Shown in pieces: positions 26,327 to 36,133 of a stretch of DNA of 64,000 bases. Both the position numbers and the translations under genes were made by a program. Source of the stretch: an uncultured Clostridia bacterium (GTDB lineage: Bacteria > Bacillota > Clostridia > TANB77 > CAG-508); assembly GCA_944392545.1 (NCBI GenBank), contig CALXWW010000007.1, positions 1 to 64,000 of the forward strand, read 5' to 3'. The notes under the pieces were generated by a model. The model ran no database searches. It saw only the letters and a program-made list of their open reading frames with translations, and was not told where the DNA came from. Positions within the stretch are counted from its first letter, which is position 1. Each line of letters begins with the position of its first letter.

Positions 26327-26355
26327 ATATTACCATATTTTTTTAATAAATGCAA
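26327..26355 (-). promoter_or_regulatory. SigA-type promoter of the valS T-box transcript
   Basis: On the - strand: TTGCAT (26355-26350), 17-nt spacer, TAATAT (26332-26327). Transcription would begin near 26320, just before stem I. Confidence 0.65.
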
Positions 26356-26698
26356 GAAATTTTTTCCAATACATTCATGCTAATTGTAGTTTTTTCAAAT
26401 ATATGTCATATTTTATTGATAAATATATAGATTAAAACATCTTTAAAAATATTTTTTGTCATTAAAATATTTTATTAGATTTTGTTTTTTTCATTTTATT
26501 CCTTTGTTATATATCTATTTCAACGTATATTTTTACTTTTTTGTTTCTGTTTTTTATATTCTTTTCTTATTGGTTATTTTCATTATTTTTTCTAATTAAT
26601 TCTTTGATTTTTTTACATGTTTTTTCCTTTTTTCTCTTGAATTTATTTATGGTTTGATATATTATATATTGGAATATTTTATTTGTTCGGAGGAAAAA
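26356..26698. other. AT-rich intergenic region without a gene
   Basis: About 340 bp, roughly 80 percent A+T by eye, between the divergent valS and DUF4912 units. T-tracts dominate. I see no open frame with an RBS and no structured RNA; it presumably holds the promoter of the glycogen operon. Confidence 0.6.
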
Positions 26699-27559
26699 AT
26701 GCCAAGAAAATCAAAAGATAAATTAGATATACCAGATAATGAGGAAATAAATACAACTAAAACTTCTACTAAAAAGGCTAATAGAAGTAAAAAAGTAGCT
26801 GTTAACACTAAAGTAGAAAAAAAATCTACTAGTATAAAAACAAATAAAAGTACTAATAAAAAAAGTACCTCTGTTTCTACTACAAAAGCTACTTCAAAAT
26901 CCCCAAAGAAGAATAAATCATCTAAGACTGTGGCTTCGAAAAAATCTACAAAAATTGCAAAGCCTGTTATTTCTAATGTAGAATATTATGATTTACCATA
27001 TAGATATAACGAAACGGTAGTAAAAATATTAGCACAAACGCCTACTACCCTTTTCATTTATTGGGATGTTTCTGATAAAGATAGAGAATTATATATAGAA
27101 AAATATGGAGAAGATTTTTTTAGTACCACAAAACCTATATTAATTATTACAAATAAGACTATGAATTATACTTTTGAAGTCGAAATAAACGATTTTGCAA
27201 ATAGTTGGTATTTACATTTAAATGACGCAGACTGTGATTACTCTGTTGAACTTGGAAGAAGACCAATTTATTCTAATAAAACTATAGATAACTATATATA
27301 TGTTTCCACTTCAAATGATATGGAAATGCCAAATAACCATATTCTATTTGATAAACTTGGTAAATCTGTTTTCTTTAAAAACGTGAAAAATAACTTTATA
27401 GAAGAAAGAGAAATTTCTTCTATAACATTTATGAAAAATATCGGAAAAGTATATAATATTTATGAAATATATAAAGATATATATAAAGATGAACTAGAAA
27501 TAGAAGAATTAGATAATGCACGATTAAATTCTTCTTCAAATAGTTCTAAGTTTAAATAA
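26699..27559 (+). CDS. DUF4912 protein with basic low-complexity N-terminus
   Basis: 286 residues. The first 95 are Lys/Ser/Thr/Asn-rich and disordered, histone-tail-like. The C-terminal part is a DUF4912-type domain: YDLPYRYNETVVKILAQTPTTLFIYWDVS, then WYLHLNDADCDYSVELGRR. DUF4912 is an Ig-like, possibly carbohydrate-related domain that is often found beside GH57 enzymes, as here (54 bp upstream of one). Function is not established. ATG 26699 has GGAGG 6 nt upstream. Confidence 0.75.
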   Translation: MPRKSKDKLDIPDNEEINTTKTSTKKANRSKKVAVNTKVEKKSTSIKTNKSTNKKSTSVSTTKATSKSPKKNKSSKTVASKKSTKIAKPVISNVEYYDLPYRYNETVVKILAQTPTTLFIYWDVSDKDRELYIEKYGEDFFSTTKPILIITNKTMNYTFEVEINDFANSWYLHLNDADCDYSVELGRRPIYSNKTIDNYIYVSTSNDMEMPNNHILFDKLGKSVFFKNVKNNFIEEREISSITFMKNIGKVYNIYEIYKDIYKDELEIEELDNARLNSSSNSSKFK

Positions 27560-27612
27560 TATACACGATTAATAAAAAATATATAAATATACTAAAGAAA
27601 GGTCTATATAAT

Positions 27613-29205
27613 ATGGCAACTAAAAAAGGATATGTAAGTTTTGTGTTACATGCACACTTACCTTTTATCCATCATCCAGAAAGTGAAGATTACTTAGAAG
27701 AGCAATGGCTATATGAAGCTATTTCTGAAACATATATACCACTATTATTAAATTTCAAAAAATTAGAGGAGGAAAAAGTTGATTTTAGAATTACAATGTC
27801 ACTTACTCCCCCTCTTCTTAATATGCTTGATAATAAATTACTTCAAAAGAGATATATTAAATATTTAAAGACACATATCGAATTATGTGAAAAAGAACTA
27901 ACAAGAACTAAAGATAATAAACAAGAAAATAATTTAGCGAAGTATTATTTTGATAGATATACAAATGATTTACATGTATTTAAAGACATATATGGCTGTA
28001 ATTTAATTCAAGGCTTTAAGCATTTTCAAGATATTGGTGTTTTAGAAATTATAACATGTGGCGCAACACATGGATATTTTCCAATATTATATGTTACAGA
28101 ACAAACTGTTAAAGCTCAAATTGCAGTTGGCGTTCAGACTTATGAAAAATATTTTGGAAGAAAACCCCGTGGCATTTGGCTTCCAGAGTGTGGATATATA
28201 CCTGAGGCTGATAAATATTTAAAAGAATTTGGTATAGACTATATCATTACTGAATCTCATGGAATACTTTACGCAAATCCAACACCTATATATGGCACAT
28301 TTGCACCAATAGTTTCTCCAGAAGGTGTTATTGCATTTGGTAGAGATATTGAATCTTCTAGACAAGTCTGGAGTTCAATTAACGGTTACCCAGGTGATTT
28401 TAATTATAGAGAATTTTATCGAGATATTGGTTATGATGCACCTTATGATTATATAAAACCATATATAGCTTCTAATGGTACAAGGGTTCATACTGGTATA
28501 AAATATTATAGAATTACCGGAAAAGACTGTGAAAAAGATTACTATAACATACAATGGGCAAAAGATTCTGCCGAAAAACAAGCTGGTCACTTTTTTAATA
28601 GTAGAGAAGCACAGATAAATAAACTCTCGCCTATTATGGGTAATCCTCCAATTATTCTTTGTCCTTATGATGCCGAACTTTATGGTCATTGGTGGTATGA
28701 AGGTCCATATTGGTTATATATATTATTTAAGAAGATATATTACGATGATTGCAATTTTGAATTAATTACACCAGGTGAATATATTGATAAATATCCTTTA
28801 ATGCAAGTATCCACTCCATGTAGGTCAAGCTGGGGTGCAAATGGATATAGCGAGGTATGGCTTAATCAAACAAATGACTATGCTCATAGACATTTGCATG
28901 TAGCTGGAAATCGTATGGTCGAACTTGCACATTTATATCCTAATGAAAAGAAGACTTCTCTTAAAAGGAAAGCATTAAATCAATGTGCACGTGAACTACT
29001 TCTTGCACAAAGTAGTGACTGGTTATTTATTATAACTAATGGAACTATGGTAGATTATGCTAAAAAGCGAATTAAAGATCATATTGGGAGATTTACTAAA
29101 CTATATTATCAAATTAAAGATGATAAAATTGATGAATACTTTTTAAAGGATATTAACAAAATAGACTGTATATTTCCAGATATAGATTATATGATTTATT
29201 ATTAA
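27613..29205 (+). CDS. GH57-family alpha-glucan branching enzyme
   Basis: 530 residues. N-terminal GH57 signature LHAHLPFIHHPE, catalytic nucleophile glutamate in GIWLPECGYIPEADK, acid aspartate in CPYDAELYGHWWYEGP, and a C-terminal DUF1957-type helical domain. Members of this type form alpha-1,6 branches in glycogen; a 4-alpha-glucanotransferase is the alternative. Pairs with the DUF4912 gene upstream and, convergently, with glycogen phosphorylase. ATG 27613 has AAAGG upstream. Confidence 0.88.
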   Translation: MATKKGYVSFVLHAHLPFIHHPESEDYLEEQWLYEAISETYIPLLLNFKKLEEEKVDFRITMSLTPPLLNMLDNKLLQKRYIKYLKTHIELCEKELTRTKDNKQENNLAKYYFDRYTNDLHVFKDIYGCNLIQGFKHFQDIGVLEIITCGATHGYFPILYVTEQTVKAQIAVGVQTYEKYFGRKPRGIWLPECGYIPEADKYLKEFGIDYIITESHGILYANPTPIYGTFAPIVSPEGVIAFGRDIESSRQVWSSINGYPGDFNYREFYRDIGYDAPYDYIKPYIASNGTRVHTGIKYYRITGKDCEKDYYNIQWAKDSAEKQAGHFFNSREAQINKLSPIMGNPPIILCPYDAELYGHWWYEGPYWLYILFKKIYYDDCNFELITPGEYIDKYPLMQVSTPCRSSWGANGYSEVWLNQTNDYAHRHLHVAGNRMVELAHLYPNEKKTSLKRKALNQCARELLLAQSSDWLFIITNGTMVDYAKKRIKDHIGRFTKLYYQIKDDKIDEYFLKDINKIDCIFPDIDYMIYY

Positions 29206-29206
29206 A

Positions 29207-29249
29207 AAAGAAGCTATCCATAATTCAAAAATGGATAGCTTCTTTTATT
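29207..29249. terminator. Terminator after the GH57 gene
   Basis: AAGAAGCTATCCAT pairs with ATGGATAGCTTCTT around a short loop, then TTTT. It serves the + strand operon and is placed to end the short - strand gene at 29256 as well. Confidence 0.85.
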
Positions 29250-29255
29250 ATTAAA

Positions 29256-29417
29256 TTATCTCGTTACTAAAAACGCATATGCTAGTAATCCTAATAATGC
29301 TATTAAAAATATTCCTACTAGTATATATATTAATGTAAATGTATTCCTTTTATCTCTTAATTTCTTTTCTTTCTTCTCTTCACTTAGCTTTTCTTCTAAA
29401 TTATTTGTTTCTTCCAT
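29256..29417 (-). CDS. 53-residue single-span membrane protein
   Basis: Begins MEETNNLEEKLSEEKKEKK, a highly charged cytoplasmic part, followed by one membrane helix (about residues 27-50, TLIYILVGIFLIALLGLLAYAF) and ends VTR. A strong AAGGAGG lies 8 nt upstream of the ATG. Function unknown. It lies between the GH57 terminator and glgP and is read away from glgP on the same strand, so it may be cotranscribed with glgP. Confidence 0.7.
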   Translation of the reverse strand: MEETNNLEEKLSEEKKEKKLRDKRNTFTLIYILVGIFLIALLGLLAYAFLVTR

Positions 29418-29468
29418 TGTTCATTCCTCCTTTTTTCTAAATGTTTTCTAATTTATATATTTTTTACT

Positions 29469-32027
29469 TTATATCCATTTTATCAAGTCTAAATTTTGTG
29501 GATCTAGTATCATCTCATGTTTAGGCATCACTCTAAATGTATATCCATATTCTCCTCCATTTACTAGTTTTATCTTTGCTGTATATGTATATGTTTTATT
29601 TTCTATTTCTTTTTCTTCTAGCTTCATTGGAATAATTTGAATATCATCTACAACACCATTATCTTCAATTCTTCCATAATACACTTCTGCTATAATGCTA
29701 TCCACAGATATATTTGGCAAGGTCACTTTGCATTTAACGTCTATATAGTTTCCTGCATCTATTGTGATATTATCCAAATTACTTTCTTGAGAAATCTTTA
29801 TATCTTCCCAATTTCTATATAGATCTTCTTTCCAACTATTAAACTCTGTAACTTTATCTAGCTTACTATAATAGTTGTCGTATAAATTACAAAGTGGAAT
29901 ATATAGCTTTTCTACATAATCAACAAGCATTCTTGAAGTACTAAATCTTCCCCCTGTTGATATTATAGAATTTTTCATTATCTTTACCCATTTTTCAGGA
30001 ATATTTTCTTTATTTCTATCATAATATGTAGGCAATATCTTATTTTCTAATGTACTATATATATCTTCACTATCAGCTTTATCTTGGACTTCATTGTTTT
30101 CATATTCATCATTTAGTCCTATATACCAACCATTTTTTGAGTTGTATCCTTCTGCCCACCAACCATCTAATACGCTAAAATTTGGTACTCCACAAACAGA
30201 TGCCTTTTGTCCACTTGTTCCTGACGCTTCCATTGGTCTTCTTGGAGTATTAAGCCATACATCAACACCACTAATTAAATATCTAGACATTGCTATATTA
30301 TAGTTTTCTAACAAGAATATCTTTCCTTTAAATTGTGGTTTCATAGATATTTCATGTATATATCTTATTAAATCTTGCCCCTCTTTATCTGCTGGATGAG
30401 CTTTACCTGCAAATATTATTTGTAATGGTCTATTTTCATTACTAAATATCTGTGTTATTCTTTCTAAGTCTTTAAATATAAGTGTTGCTCTTTTATATGT
30501 AGCAAATCTTCTTGCAAAACCTATTGTTAATACATTTTCACTTAATTTAGATGTTATTTTTTCTATTTCTTGATAACTATATCCACATCTATGCAATCTT
30601 TGTGTTGTGCTTTTCTTTACTAAGTCAATTAACTTTCTCTTTCTTTCCATATGCACAGCCCATAGTTTTTCATCTGGTATATTATTTATTCTTTCCCATG
30701 TTTCGTCATTATATATGTTATCTTGCCAATATGGTGCTAAATATTCATTGTATAAATTCTTTATATTTTGTGGTAACCAGCTACAAGTATGTATTCCATT
30801 TGTTACGTATGTTATAGGTGATTCATTTGCTGCAATATTTGGCCAAATGTCTCCAAATAGTTCTCTTGAAACCGCGCCATGTAGTTTACTTACGCCATTT
30901 TTCTTTCCTGCTACTTTTAATGCTAGCACTCCCATATCAAATCCACTACTTGGATTGCTATTTGGCTTTTTACCCATATTAAAGAAATCTTGTTTACTTA
31001 TTCCAAGTTTATCCCAATAATCTTTAAAATATGTATCCATCAGTTCTATTGGAAAAATATCATTTCCTGCTGGTACTGGAGTATGTGTAGTAAATACTGT
31101 TTTAGAAGATACAATATCTTTTGCTATATTAAATGATACTTTCTTATCTTTTATTGTATTTTCTATTAATTTTAATATTAAGAAAGATGAGTGTCCTTCA
31201 TTCATATGATATACAGTTGGCTTTATTCCTATTCTTCTTAAAAGCTCTACTCCTGCCATACCTAGTACAATTTCTTGTTGTATTCTTGTTTCCTGATTTC
31301 CTCCATATAGAGTTTTTGTTATCCCTCTATATTCAGATATATTTGCATCAATGTCTGAATCCATTAAGTATAGTGTTACACGTCCTACTTTTATCTCCCA
31401 CACTTTAATATATAGCTTCTTTTTAGGTAAATCTACCGATATTATTAAATCCTCTCCATCTACATCTTTTACAGGTAGTATTGGTAAATTCTCCAAATCT
31501 AAATCTCTATATTCAGTTTCTTGTACCCCTTGTCCGTTTATAGTTTGCCAGAAGTATCCATTTTTGTATAAAAGTCCTACCGCCACTAATGGAACACCTA
31601 AATCACTTGCAGATTTCAAATGATCACCTGACAAAATTCCAAGCCCTCCTGAATAAATTGGAAGTATCTCGTCTAATCCATATTCCGCTGAAAAATATGC
31701 AATTAAATCTCCAGTATTATCTGGATATTTTTTACTAAACCATGTGTTTTTACTTTTTATATAATCTTCAAAATCCTTAACAAATCTATCATATTGTTTC
31801 AAAAACTCTGCATCTTCAGATGCTTTTTCAAGTTTCTCTTGAGTTACTTTTTTTAAGAATTTTACCGGATTTTTTCCTACTCTTTCCCATACATCTATAT
31901 CAATTTCTTTAAACAATTTTAAGAAATTTGTATTCCATGACCACCATAAATTGTTGGCTATAACTGATAATTTTTCAATCCTTTTCGGTAATTGAGGATT
32001 TACTATTATCTTATTAAATGTGTACAT
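29469..32027 (-). CDS. glgP: Alpha-glucan (glycogen) phosphorylase
   Basis: Releases glucose-1-phosphate from glycogen. 852 residues, the long type with an N-terminal DUF3417 domain (LSVIANNLWWSWN). Seen: SAEYGLDEILPIYSGGLGILSGDHLKSASDLG, HMNEGHSSF, GFARRFATYKRA, and the phosphate/PLP region EASGTSGQKASVCGVPNFSVLDGWWAEGY. The C-terminal region adds an Ig-like domain. Converges with the DUF4912-GH57 operon: synthesis and breakdown of glycogen side by side. Confidence 0.93.
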   Translation of the reverse strand: MYTFNKIIVNPQLPKRIEKLSVIANNLWWSWNTNFLKLFKEIDIDVWERVGKNPVKFLKKVTQEKLEKASEDAEFLKQYDRFVKDFEDYIKSKNTWFSKKYPDNTGDLIAYFSAEYGLDEILPIYSGGLGILSGDHLKSASDLGVPLVAVGLLYKNGYFWQTINGQGVQETEYRDLDLENLPILPVKDVDGEDLIISVDLPKKKLYIKVWEIKVGRVTLYLMDSDIDANISEYRGITKTLYGGNQETRIQQEIVLGMAGVELLRRIGIKPTVYHMNEGHSSFLILKLIENTIKDKKVSFNIAKDIVSSKTVFTTHTPVPAGNDIFPIELMDTYFKDYWDKLGISKQDFFNMGKKPNSNPSSGFDMGVLALKVAGKKNGVSKLHGAVSRELFGDIWPNIAANESPITYVTNGIHTCSWLPQNIKNLYNEYLAPYWQDNIYNDETWERINNIPDEKLWAVHMERKRKLIDLVKKSTTQRLHRCGYSYQEIEKITSKLSENVLTIGFARRFATYKRATLIFKDLERITQIFSNENRPLQIIFAGKAHPADKEGQDLIRYIHEISMKPQFKGKIFLLENYNIAMSRYLISGVDVWLNTPRRPMEASGTSGQKASVCGVPNFSVLDGWWAEGYNSKNGWYIGLNDEYENNEVQDKADSEDIYSTLENKILPTYYDRNKENIPEKWVKIMKNSIISTGGRFSTSRMLVDYVEKLYIPLCNLYDNYYSKLDKVTEFNSWKEDLYRNWEDIKISQESNLDNITIDAGNYIDVKCKVTLPNISVDSIIAEVYYGRIEDNGVVDDIQIIPMKLEEKEIENKTYTYTAKIKLVNGGEYGYTFRVMPKHEMILDPQNLDLIKWI

Positions 32028-32203
32028 TAAAAACTTCCTCCTTAAGTATATTTATTTCTTTTTTCCTTTGTCTAAAACTTAAATTTCTTTAAGCATAATT
32101 CTCCAATTTTTCTTTATATATTTTATAAATAATATTAAAATATGTCAATGATTTTTCAAGAATTTTTTCTAGGCAAAAATCTATAGTCTTCCTTGCCTTT
32201 AGT

Positions 32204-33475
32204 TCATTTCAAATCTAATATTTTCGTATCTTTTTCTGAGTATTCTTCTGGTTTTAATCCTACTTTTGTTTTCATATTATCCAACATTAATATTACAATA
32301 ATTCCAAGCACACAGCCTAGTATTGTGAATGTATTTGCTGTTGTTGTAATTCTTAATAAGTTTGATGCCATAAATGTTACTAAGAATCTCAATATGTTTT
32401 CTAATAGATTAAATGAAGATGAAATTTTAGTACGTAATTTTGTTGTTGTAAAATTATTCATATACTGTTTTATTAAAGGATAAAATGGTCCCTTTACTAT
32501 ATACTGTACTAAAAATACTATTAATACAGTCGCTACGTTTACTCCGTATGATATATTCGTACTACATATAACGCCTAATATAATAAATGAAAACACTAGC
32601 GGAATTGCTAAGCTTGTTAGTGTTTTGTTTCTAAATTTTTTATGAAGCTTGTGTTCGTTTTTAGCTGATATTCCAGATACTAATCCTAATATCGCAAAAA
32701 TCACACCAAAGTATTGCGATGGTATTCCTATGTCTTGCATAATACTGCTTCTAAGCATTGTTATTGATAACATAATTGCCGATATTAAAGCGCAAAAAAA
32801 TATTAAATTTTTAAGTCTTGGTGATTTTCCAAATAATCTAAAAGAATTTACTAAATCTTTAAATTCTCCTTTTATTTTGTTAATGCTTATTTTTTCTCTT
32901 TCGTCTATATCTTTAAATTTACTTGAAAGGTATATTGAAAACATGCTCATAAGTAAGCATAATATCATTGGTATATATCCATTTATTGAAAATAACACAC
33001 CTGCTATTACTGCTGATATTGCATCTATGTAGTAATAATATGAAGTACCTTTGCCTTCTATTTTTCCAAATATTATTCCTCTTTTTTCATTTTTTTCTAA
33101 TGAGTCATATAAAATATTTGATTCACATACTCCTTTTATTATAAATCCTATTGCTGATAATAATTCTCCTATAATAATAAATATATAACTGTTTCCTATA
33201 ATATATGTAAAAATAGCTGCTGCTATAAAAGAGTTACCTACCATGAGGCTTTTTCTTTTTCCTAGAGAACCTATTAAAATTGTAGCTGGAATTAAAAATA
33301 TAATTTTAAAAATCGGATAAAAAGATTCTGCTAAAAGGACATCTGCTGCATTTATTCCTTTTGTCTCTGTAAAGAATAAAAATATTATTGCGTAGTAGAA
33401 TAATAAATCCCATGAAAACGTTTTATATCTTGTATATAATTCTACATTTATTTTTTTAGCTTTGGTGTCTTCCAT
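32204..33475 (-). CDS. MFS-type transporter, substrate unknown
   Basis: 423 residues with about 12 membrane helices. Features of the major facilitator fold: basic loop GSLGKRKSLMVG between helices 2 and 3 and a long middle loop KFKDIDEREKISINKIKGEFKDLVNSF. The substrate cannot be inferred. ATG 33475 is chosen because AAAGGGG lies 9 nt before it; an ATG two codons earlier overlaps that site. Followed by 176 bp of AT-rich DNA before glgP. Confidence 0.75.
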   Translation of the reverse strand: MEDTKAKKINVELYTRYKTFSWDLLFYYAIIFLFFTETKGINAADVLLAESFYPIFKIIFLIPATILIGSLGKRKSLMVGNSFIAAAIFTYIIGNSYIFIIIGELLSAIGFIIKGVCESNILYDSLEKNEKRGIIFGKIEGKGTSYYYYIDAISAVIAGVLFSINGYIPMILCLLMSMFSIYLSSKFKDIDEREKISINKIKGEFKDLVNSFRLFGKSPRLKNLIFFCALISAIMLSITMLRSSIMQDIGIPSQYFGVIFAILGLVSGISAKNEHKLHKKFRNKTLTSLAIPLVFSFIILGVICSTNISYGVNVATVLIVFLVQYIVKGPFYPLIKQYMNNFTTTKLRTKISSSFNLLENILRFLVTFMASNLLRITTTANTFTILGCVLGIIVILMLDNMKTKVGLKPEEYSEKDTKILDLK

Positions 33476-33499
33476 ACTTTTCATCCCCTTTGTACTTTT

Positions 33500-34174
33500 T
33501 TAATTTATATAATCATTTAAGATAATATCCTTTACATGGGTTACAGGTATTGCGCCTTCTTTTATAAGTTCATTTGTGCCATATGAATTGTCACTTGATA
33601 TGTTGCCAGGAACAGCATATACTTCTCTTCCTTGCTCTAATGCAAAATTTACTGTAATCATAGTTCCACTTTTCTTTTTAGCTTCTATAACCAACACTCC
33701 ATTAGAAAGTCCACTAATTATTCTATTTCTTTCTGGAAAATGATATTTTTCAGGTTTACTTCCCAATGGATATTCACTTATAATCGCCCCACCATTTATC
33801 AATATTTGTTTATATAATTCTATATTTTCTGGTGGATATACAATATCTAAACCACATCCCAGTACAGCTATTGTTTTTCCTTGTGCTTTGATAGCACCTT
33901 TATGTGAATATGTATCTATTCCTCTTGCAAATCCACTTATTATACAAATATTTTTTTTAGCAAGTTCATATCCAAATTTATATGCGTTTTCACTTCCATA
34001 CTTTGTACAACCTCTACAACCAATTATTGCTATTGATTTTTGTTTTAATATTTTTTCATTTCCTAATAAATATATTATTTTAGGTGGTTTATATATTTTT
34101 CTTAATTTTTCCGGATATATTTCATCATCTATTTTTATAGTTTTAATTTTACTTTTATCTAAATTTATATTCAT
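33500..34174 (-). CDS. dprA: Minimal DprA-like protein (Rossmann core only)
   Basis: Loads RecA on incoming single-stranded DNA in transformation. 224 residues compared with 290-370 for most DprA. It starts right at the core (IDDEIYPEKLRKIYKPPKIIYLLGN) and ends after GTNELIKEGAIPVTHVKDIIL, so both the N-terminal SAM-like part and the C-terminal winged helix are absent. Core motifs are intact: IIGCRGCTKYG, SGFARGIDTYSHKGAI, GCGLDIVYPPEN, FPERNRIISGLS. A good RBS (AAGGAGAG) stands before the ATG, so the short form appears genuine and not a frame break. Confidence 0.85.
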   Translation of the reverse strand: MNINLDKSKIKTIKIDDEIYPEKLRKIYKPPKIIYLLGNEKILKQKSIAIIGCRGCTKYGSENAYKFGYELAKKNICIISGFARGIDTYSHKGAIKAQGKTIAVLGCGLDIVYPPENIELYKQILINGGAIISEYPLGSKPEKYHFPERNRIISGLSNGVLVIEAKKKSGTMITVNFALEQGREVYAVPGNISSDNSYGTNELIKEGAIPVTHVKDIILNDYIN

Positions 34175-34233
34175 AACAATCTCTCCTTTTTAAGAAATTG
34201 CCCCCGAAATAAATTTTTATATATTGCTTGTTA

Positions 34234-35088
34234 TCATTTGTTTTTTAATTCTATATTTTTAGCAGCCTTGACTACATTATTCATAAGCATTGCAATAGTC
34301 ATAGGACCTACTCCTCCAGGTACTGGTGTTATGTATGATGCTTTTTTAGAAACATTTTCAAAATCAACGTCTCCTACAATTTTTCCCTCTTCATTTCTAT
34401 TTATTCCTACGTCTATTACAACAGCATTTTCTTTTACCATATCTTCCTTAACAAATTTTGGTTTTCCAAGTGCTGCTATTAAGATATCCGCTTCTCTTGT
34501 AATCTCTTCTATATTTTTTGTTTTTGAATGACATATTGTTACAGTAGCATTTTTATTTAATAAGCATTGAATTAATGGCTTTCCTACTATATTGCTTCTA
34601 CCTATAATTACTGCTCTTTTTCCTTCAAGAGGAATATTGTATTCTTCTAGCATTTTTATAACACCATAAGGTGTACATGAAATAAACGAGTCTTCCCCTA
34701 TTGATAATTTTCCTACATTTATTGGATTAAATCCATCAACATCTTTTGTGTAATTTATAGTATTAAATGCTTCTCTAATGTTTAGATGATTTGGTATTGG
34801 ACTTTGTAATAGTATTCCGTGTATATCTTTTCTTTGATTTAATTTATTAATTAAATTAATTAATTCTTCCTGCTTTGTGTTTTTATCCATTAAAAATTCT
34901 TCAAATTCAATTCCAATTTCGTTACATGCTTTGCTTTTGTTACGTACATATACTTCTGAAGCTTTATCATCCCCTACCATTATTACGGCAAGCTTTGGTT
35001 TAATTTCTTGTTTTTTTAATTCTTCTACTTCTAATTTTAATTCTTCTCTTATTTTTTTAGCAAGTTCTTTTCCATTAATTAATTCCAT
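34234..35088 (-). CDS. folD: Methylenetetrahydrofolate dehydrogenase/cyclohydrolase
   Basis: Bifunctional one-carbon enzyme, 284 residues. Catalytic lysine in YVRNKSKACNEIG, the VDGFNPINVGKL segment, NADP-binding IIGRSNIVGKP, and C-terminal PGGVGPMTIAMLMNN. ATG 35088 (MELINGKEL) is the family-consistent start; AGAGAGGA lies upstream. Codirectional with ylmH and dprA. Confidence 0.94.
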   Translation of the reverse strand: MELINGKELAKKIREELKLEVEELKKQEIKPKLAVIMVGDDKASEVYVRNKSKACNEIGIEFEEFLMDKNTKQEELINLINKLNQRKDIHGILLQSPIPNHLNIREAFNTINYTKDVDGFNPINVGKLSIGEDSFISCTPYGVIKMLEEYNIPLEGKRAVIIGRSNIVGKPLIQCLLNKNATVTICHSKTKNIEEITREADILIAALGKPKFVKEDMVKENAVVIDVGINRNEEGKIVGDVDFENVSKKASYITPVPGGVGPMTIAMLMNNVVKAAKNIELKNK

Positions 35089-35124
35089 TTTTATTTTCAA
35101 TCCTCTCTTCACTTTTTATGTTCA

Positions 35125-35934
35125 TTATATATATTTTTCTACTTCTAGTACAAGATTTCCTTTTTTAGTATTATTTAAAATTTCTCCCACTTTAAATCTG
35201 CCTTTACCTCTTACTGTAATTATATCATTTGTTTTTACCTCTTTTGAACCTTTTAAAATTAATTCATGATTTACAAATACTTTTTCTTCCTTTATTGTTT
35301 CTGTAGCCTTTGCTCTTGAAGTTCTAATAATTTCAGATACAATACTATCTATTCTCATAGATGGAATAATTATATTTATTTTTTCTGTTTTAGGTTCTTC
35401 TACCTTTAAATCTTCTATTTTTATTTCTTCAAACTCTGATTTACTAAATCTAGTTAATTCTTTTAATCCATTTAGTATATATTTACTTGCTTCCTTTAGT
35501 ACTATTAAATCTGCCCCTTCATGCCTTGTTATTATGTCTCCTATTTTTTCTCTTTTCATTCCTATTTTTATAACTCCGCCTAGATAATTTCTATGCGAAT
35601 AAATTCCTTTTAGCTCATTTGGAAGTACTATTCTTATTATTTCCATTACAGTACTATATTCAAATCTATCCTCTTTAAATATTTCTTTTAATTTTTCAGG
35701 ATATGTAATAATTACTGTTCTTTCTGCTGTTTTATATCCACCAAATGTTATATAATTTGTATATTTTATTTCACTCATAACTTTTTCTAATAATTGTCTT
35801 TGTCTCATATCCAGAAAATCTGTATATTCTATCTTATTTCTTCTTGTAGTAAATTCTATTTTATCTAATAATTTTGATACTAATAGCTTATCTTCTTCAT
35901 TTGTAAGTTTGTTTAATATATCTTGCTTGTTCAA
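35125..35934 (-). CDS. ylmH: YlmH-like S4-domain RNA-binding protein
   Basis: 269 residues. The N-terminal half is the YlmH-specific domain (FLDMRQRQLLEKVM, ITFGGYKTAERTV, YRNYLGG-type motif), and the C-terminal S4 domain reads MRIDSIVSEIIRTSRAKATETIKEEKVFVNHE. In Bacillus the homologue (RqcP2) binds 50S subunits in ribosome-associated quality control. In other genomes it sits in a division cluster; here it precedes folD. Confidence 0.85.
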   Translation of the reverse strand: MNKQDILNKLTNEEDKLLVSKLLDKIEFTTRRNKIEYTDFLDMRQRQLLEKVMSEIKYTNYITFGGYKTAERTVIITYPEKLKEIFKEDRFEYSTVMEIIRIVLPNELKGIYSHRNYLGGVIKIGMKREKIGDIITRHEGADLIVLKEASKYILNGLKELTRFSKSEFEEIKIEDLKVEEPKTEKINIIIPSMRIDSIVSEIIRTSRAKATETIKEEKVFVNHELILKGSKEVKTNDIITVRGKGRFKVGEILNNTKKGNLVLEVEKYI

Positions 35935-36068
35935 GTTTTATAATCTCCTTTTTAATCTTCGCAATAATTGTACCATATTTTCTATGCTTTTTAAATGTAT
36001 TTTTAAATTTTGTAACAGTTTTGTTATATCCATGTAACGTAAATGTAAAGAAAAAACTTGTTTTTTCC

Positions 36069-36097
36069 TTGAAAATACTGTTTTTTTGTTATATAAT
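36069..36097 (+). promoter_or_regulatory. SigA-type promoter of the vWA surface protein
   Basis: TTGAAA (36069-36074), 17-nt spacer, TATAAT (36092-36097), about 37 bp before ATG 36134. Confidence 0.8.
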
Positions 36098-36133
36098 ATA
36101 TGTTGAAATTTGTAAAAAAGGAGACATGATATT

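Noticed and set aside
26654-26698. Upstream start for the DUF4912 gene
   Set aside because: The extra 15 codons run through the GGAGG ribosome site; ATG 26699 is properly spaced.
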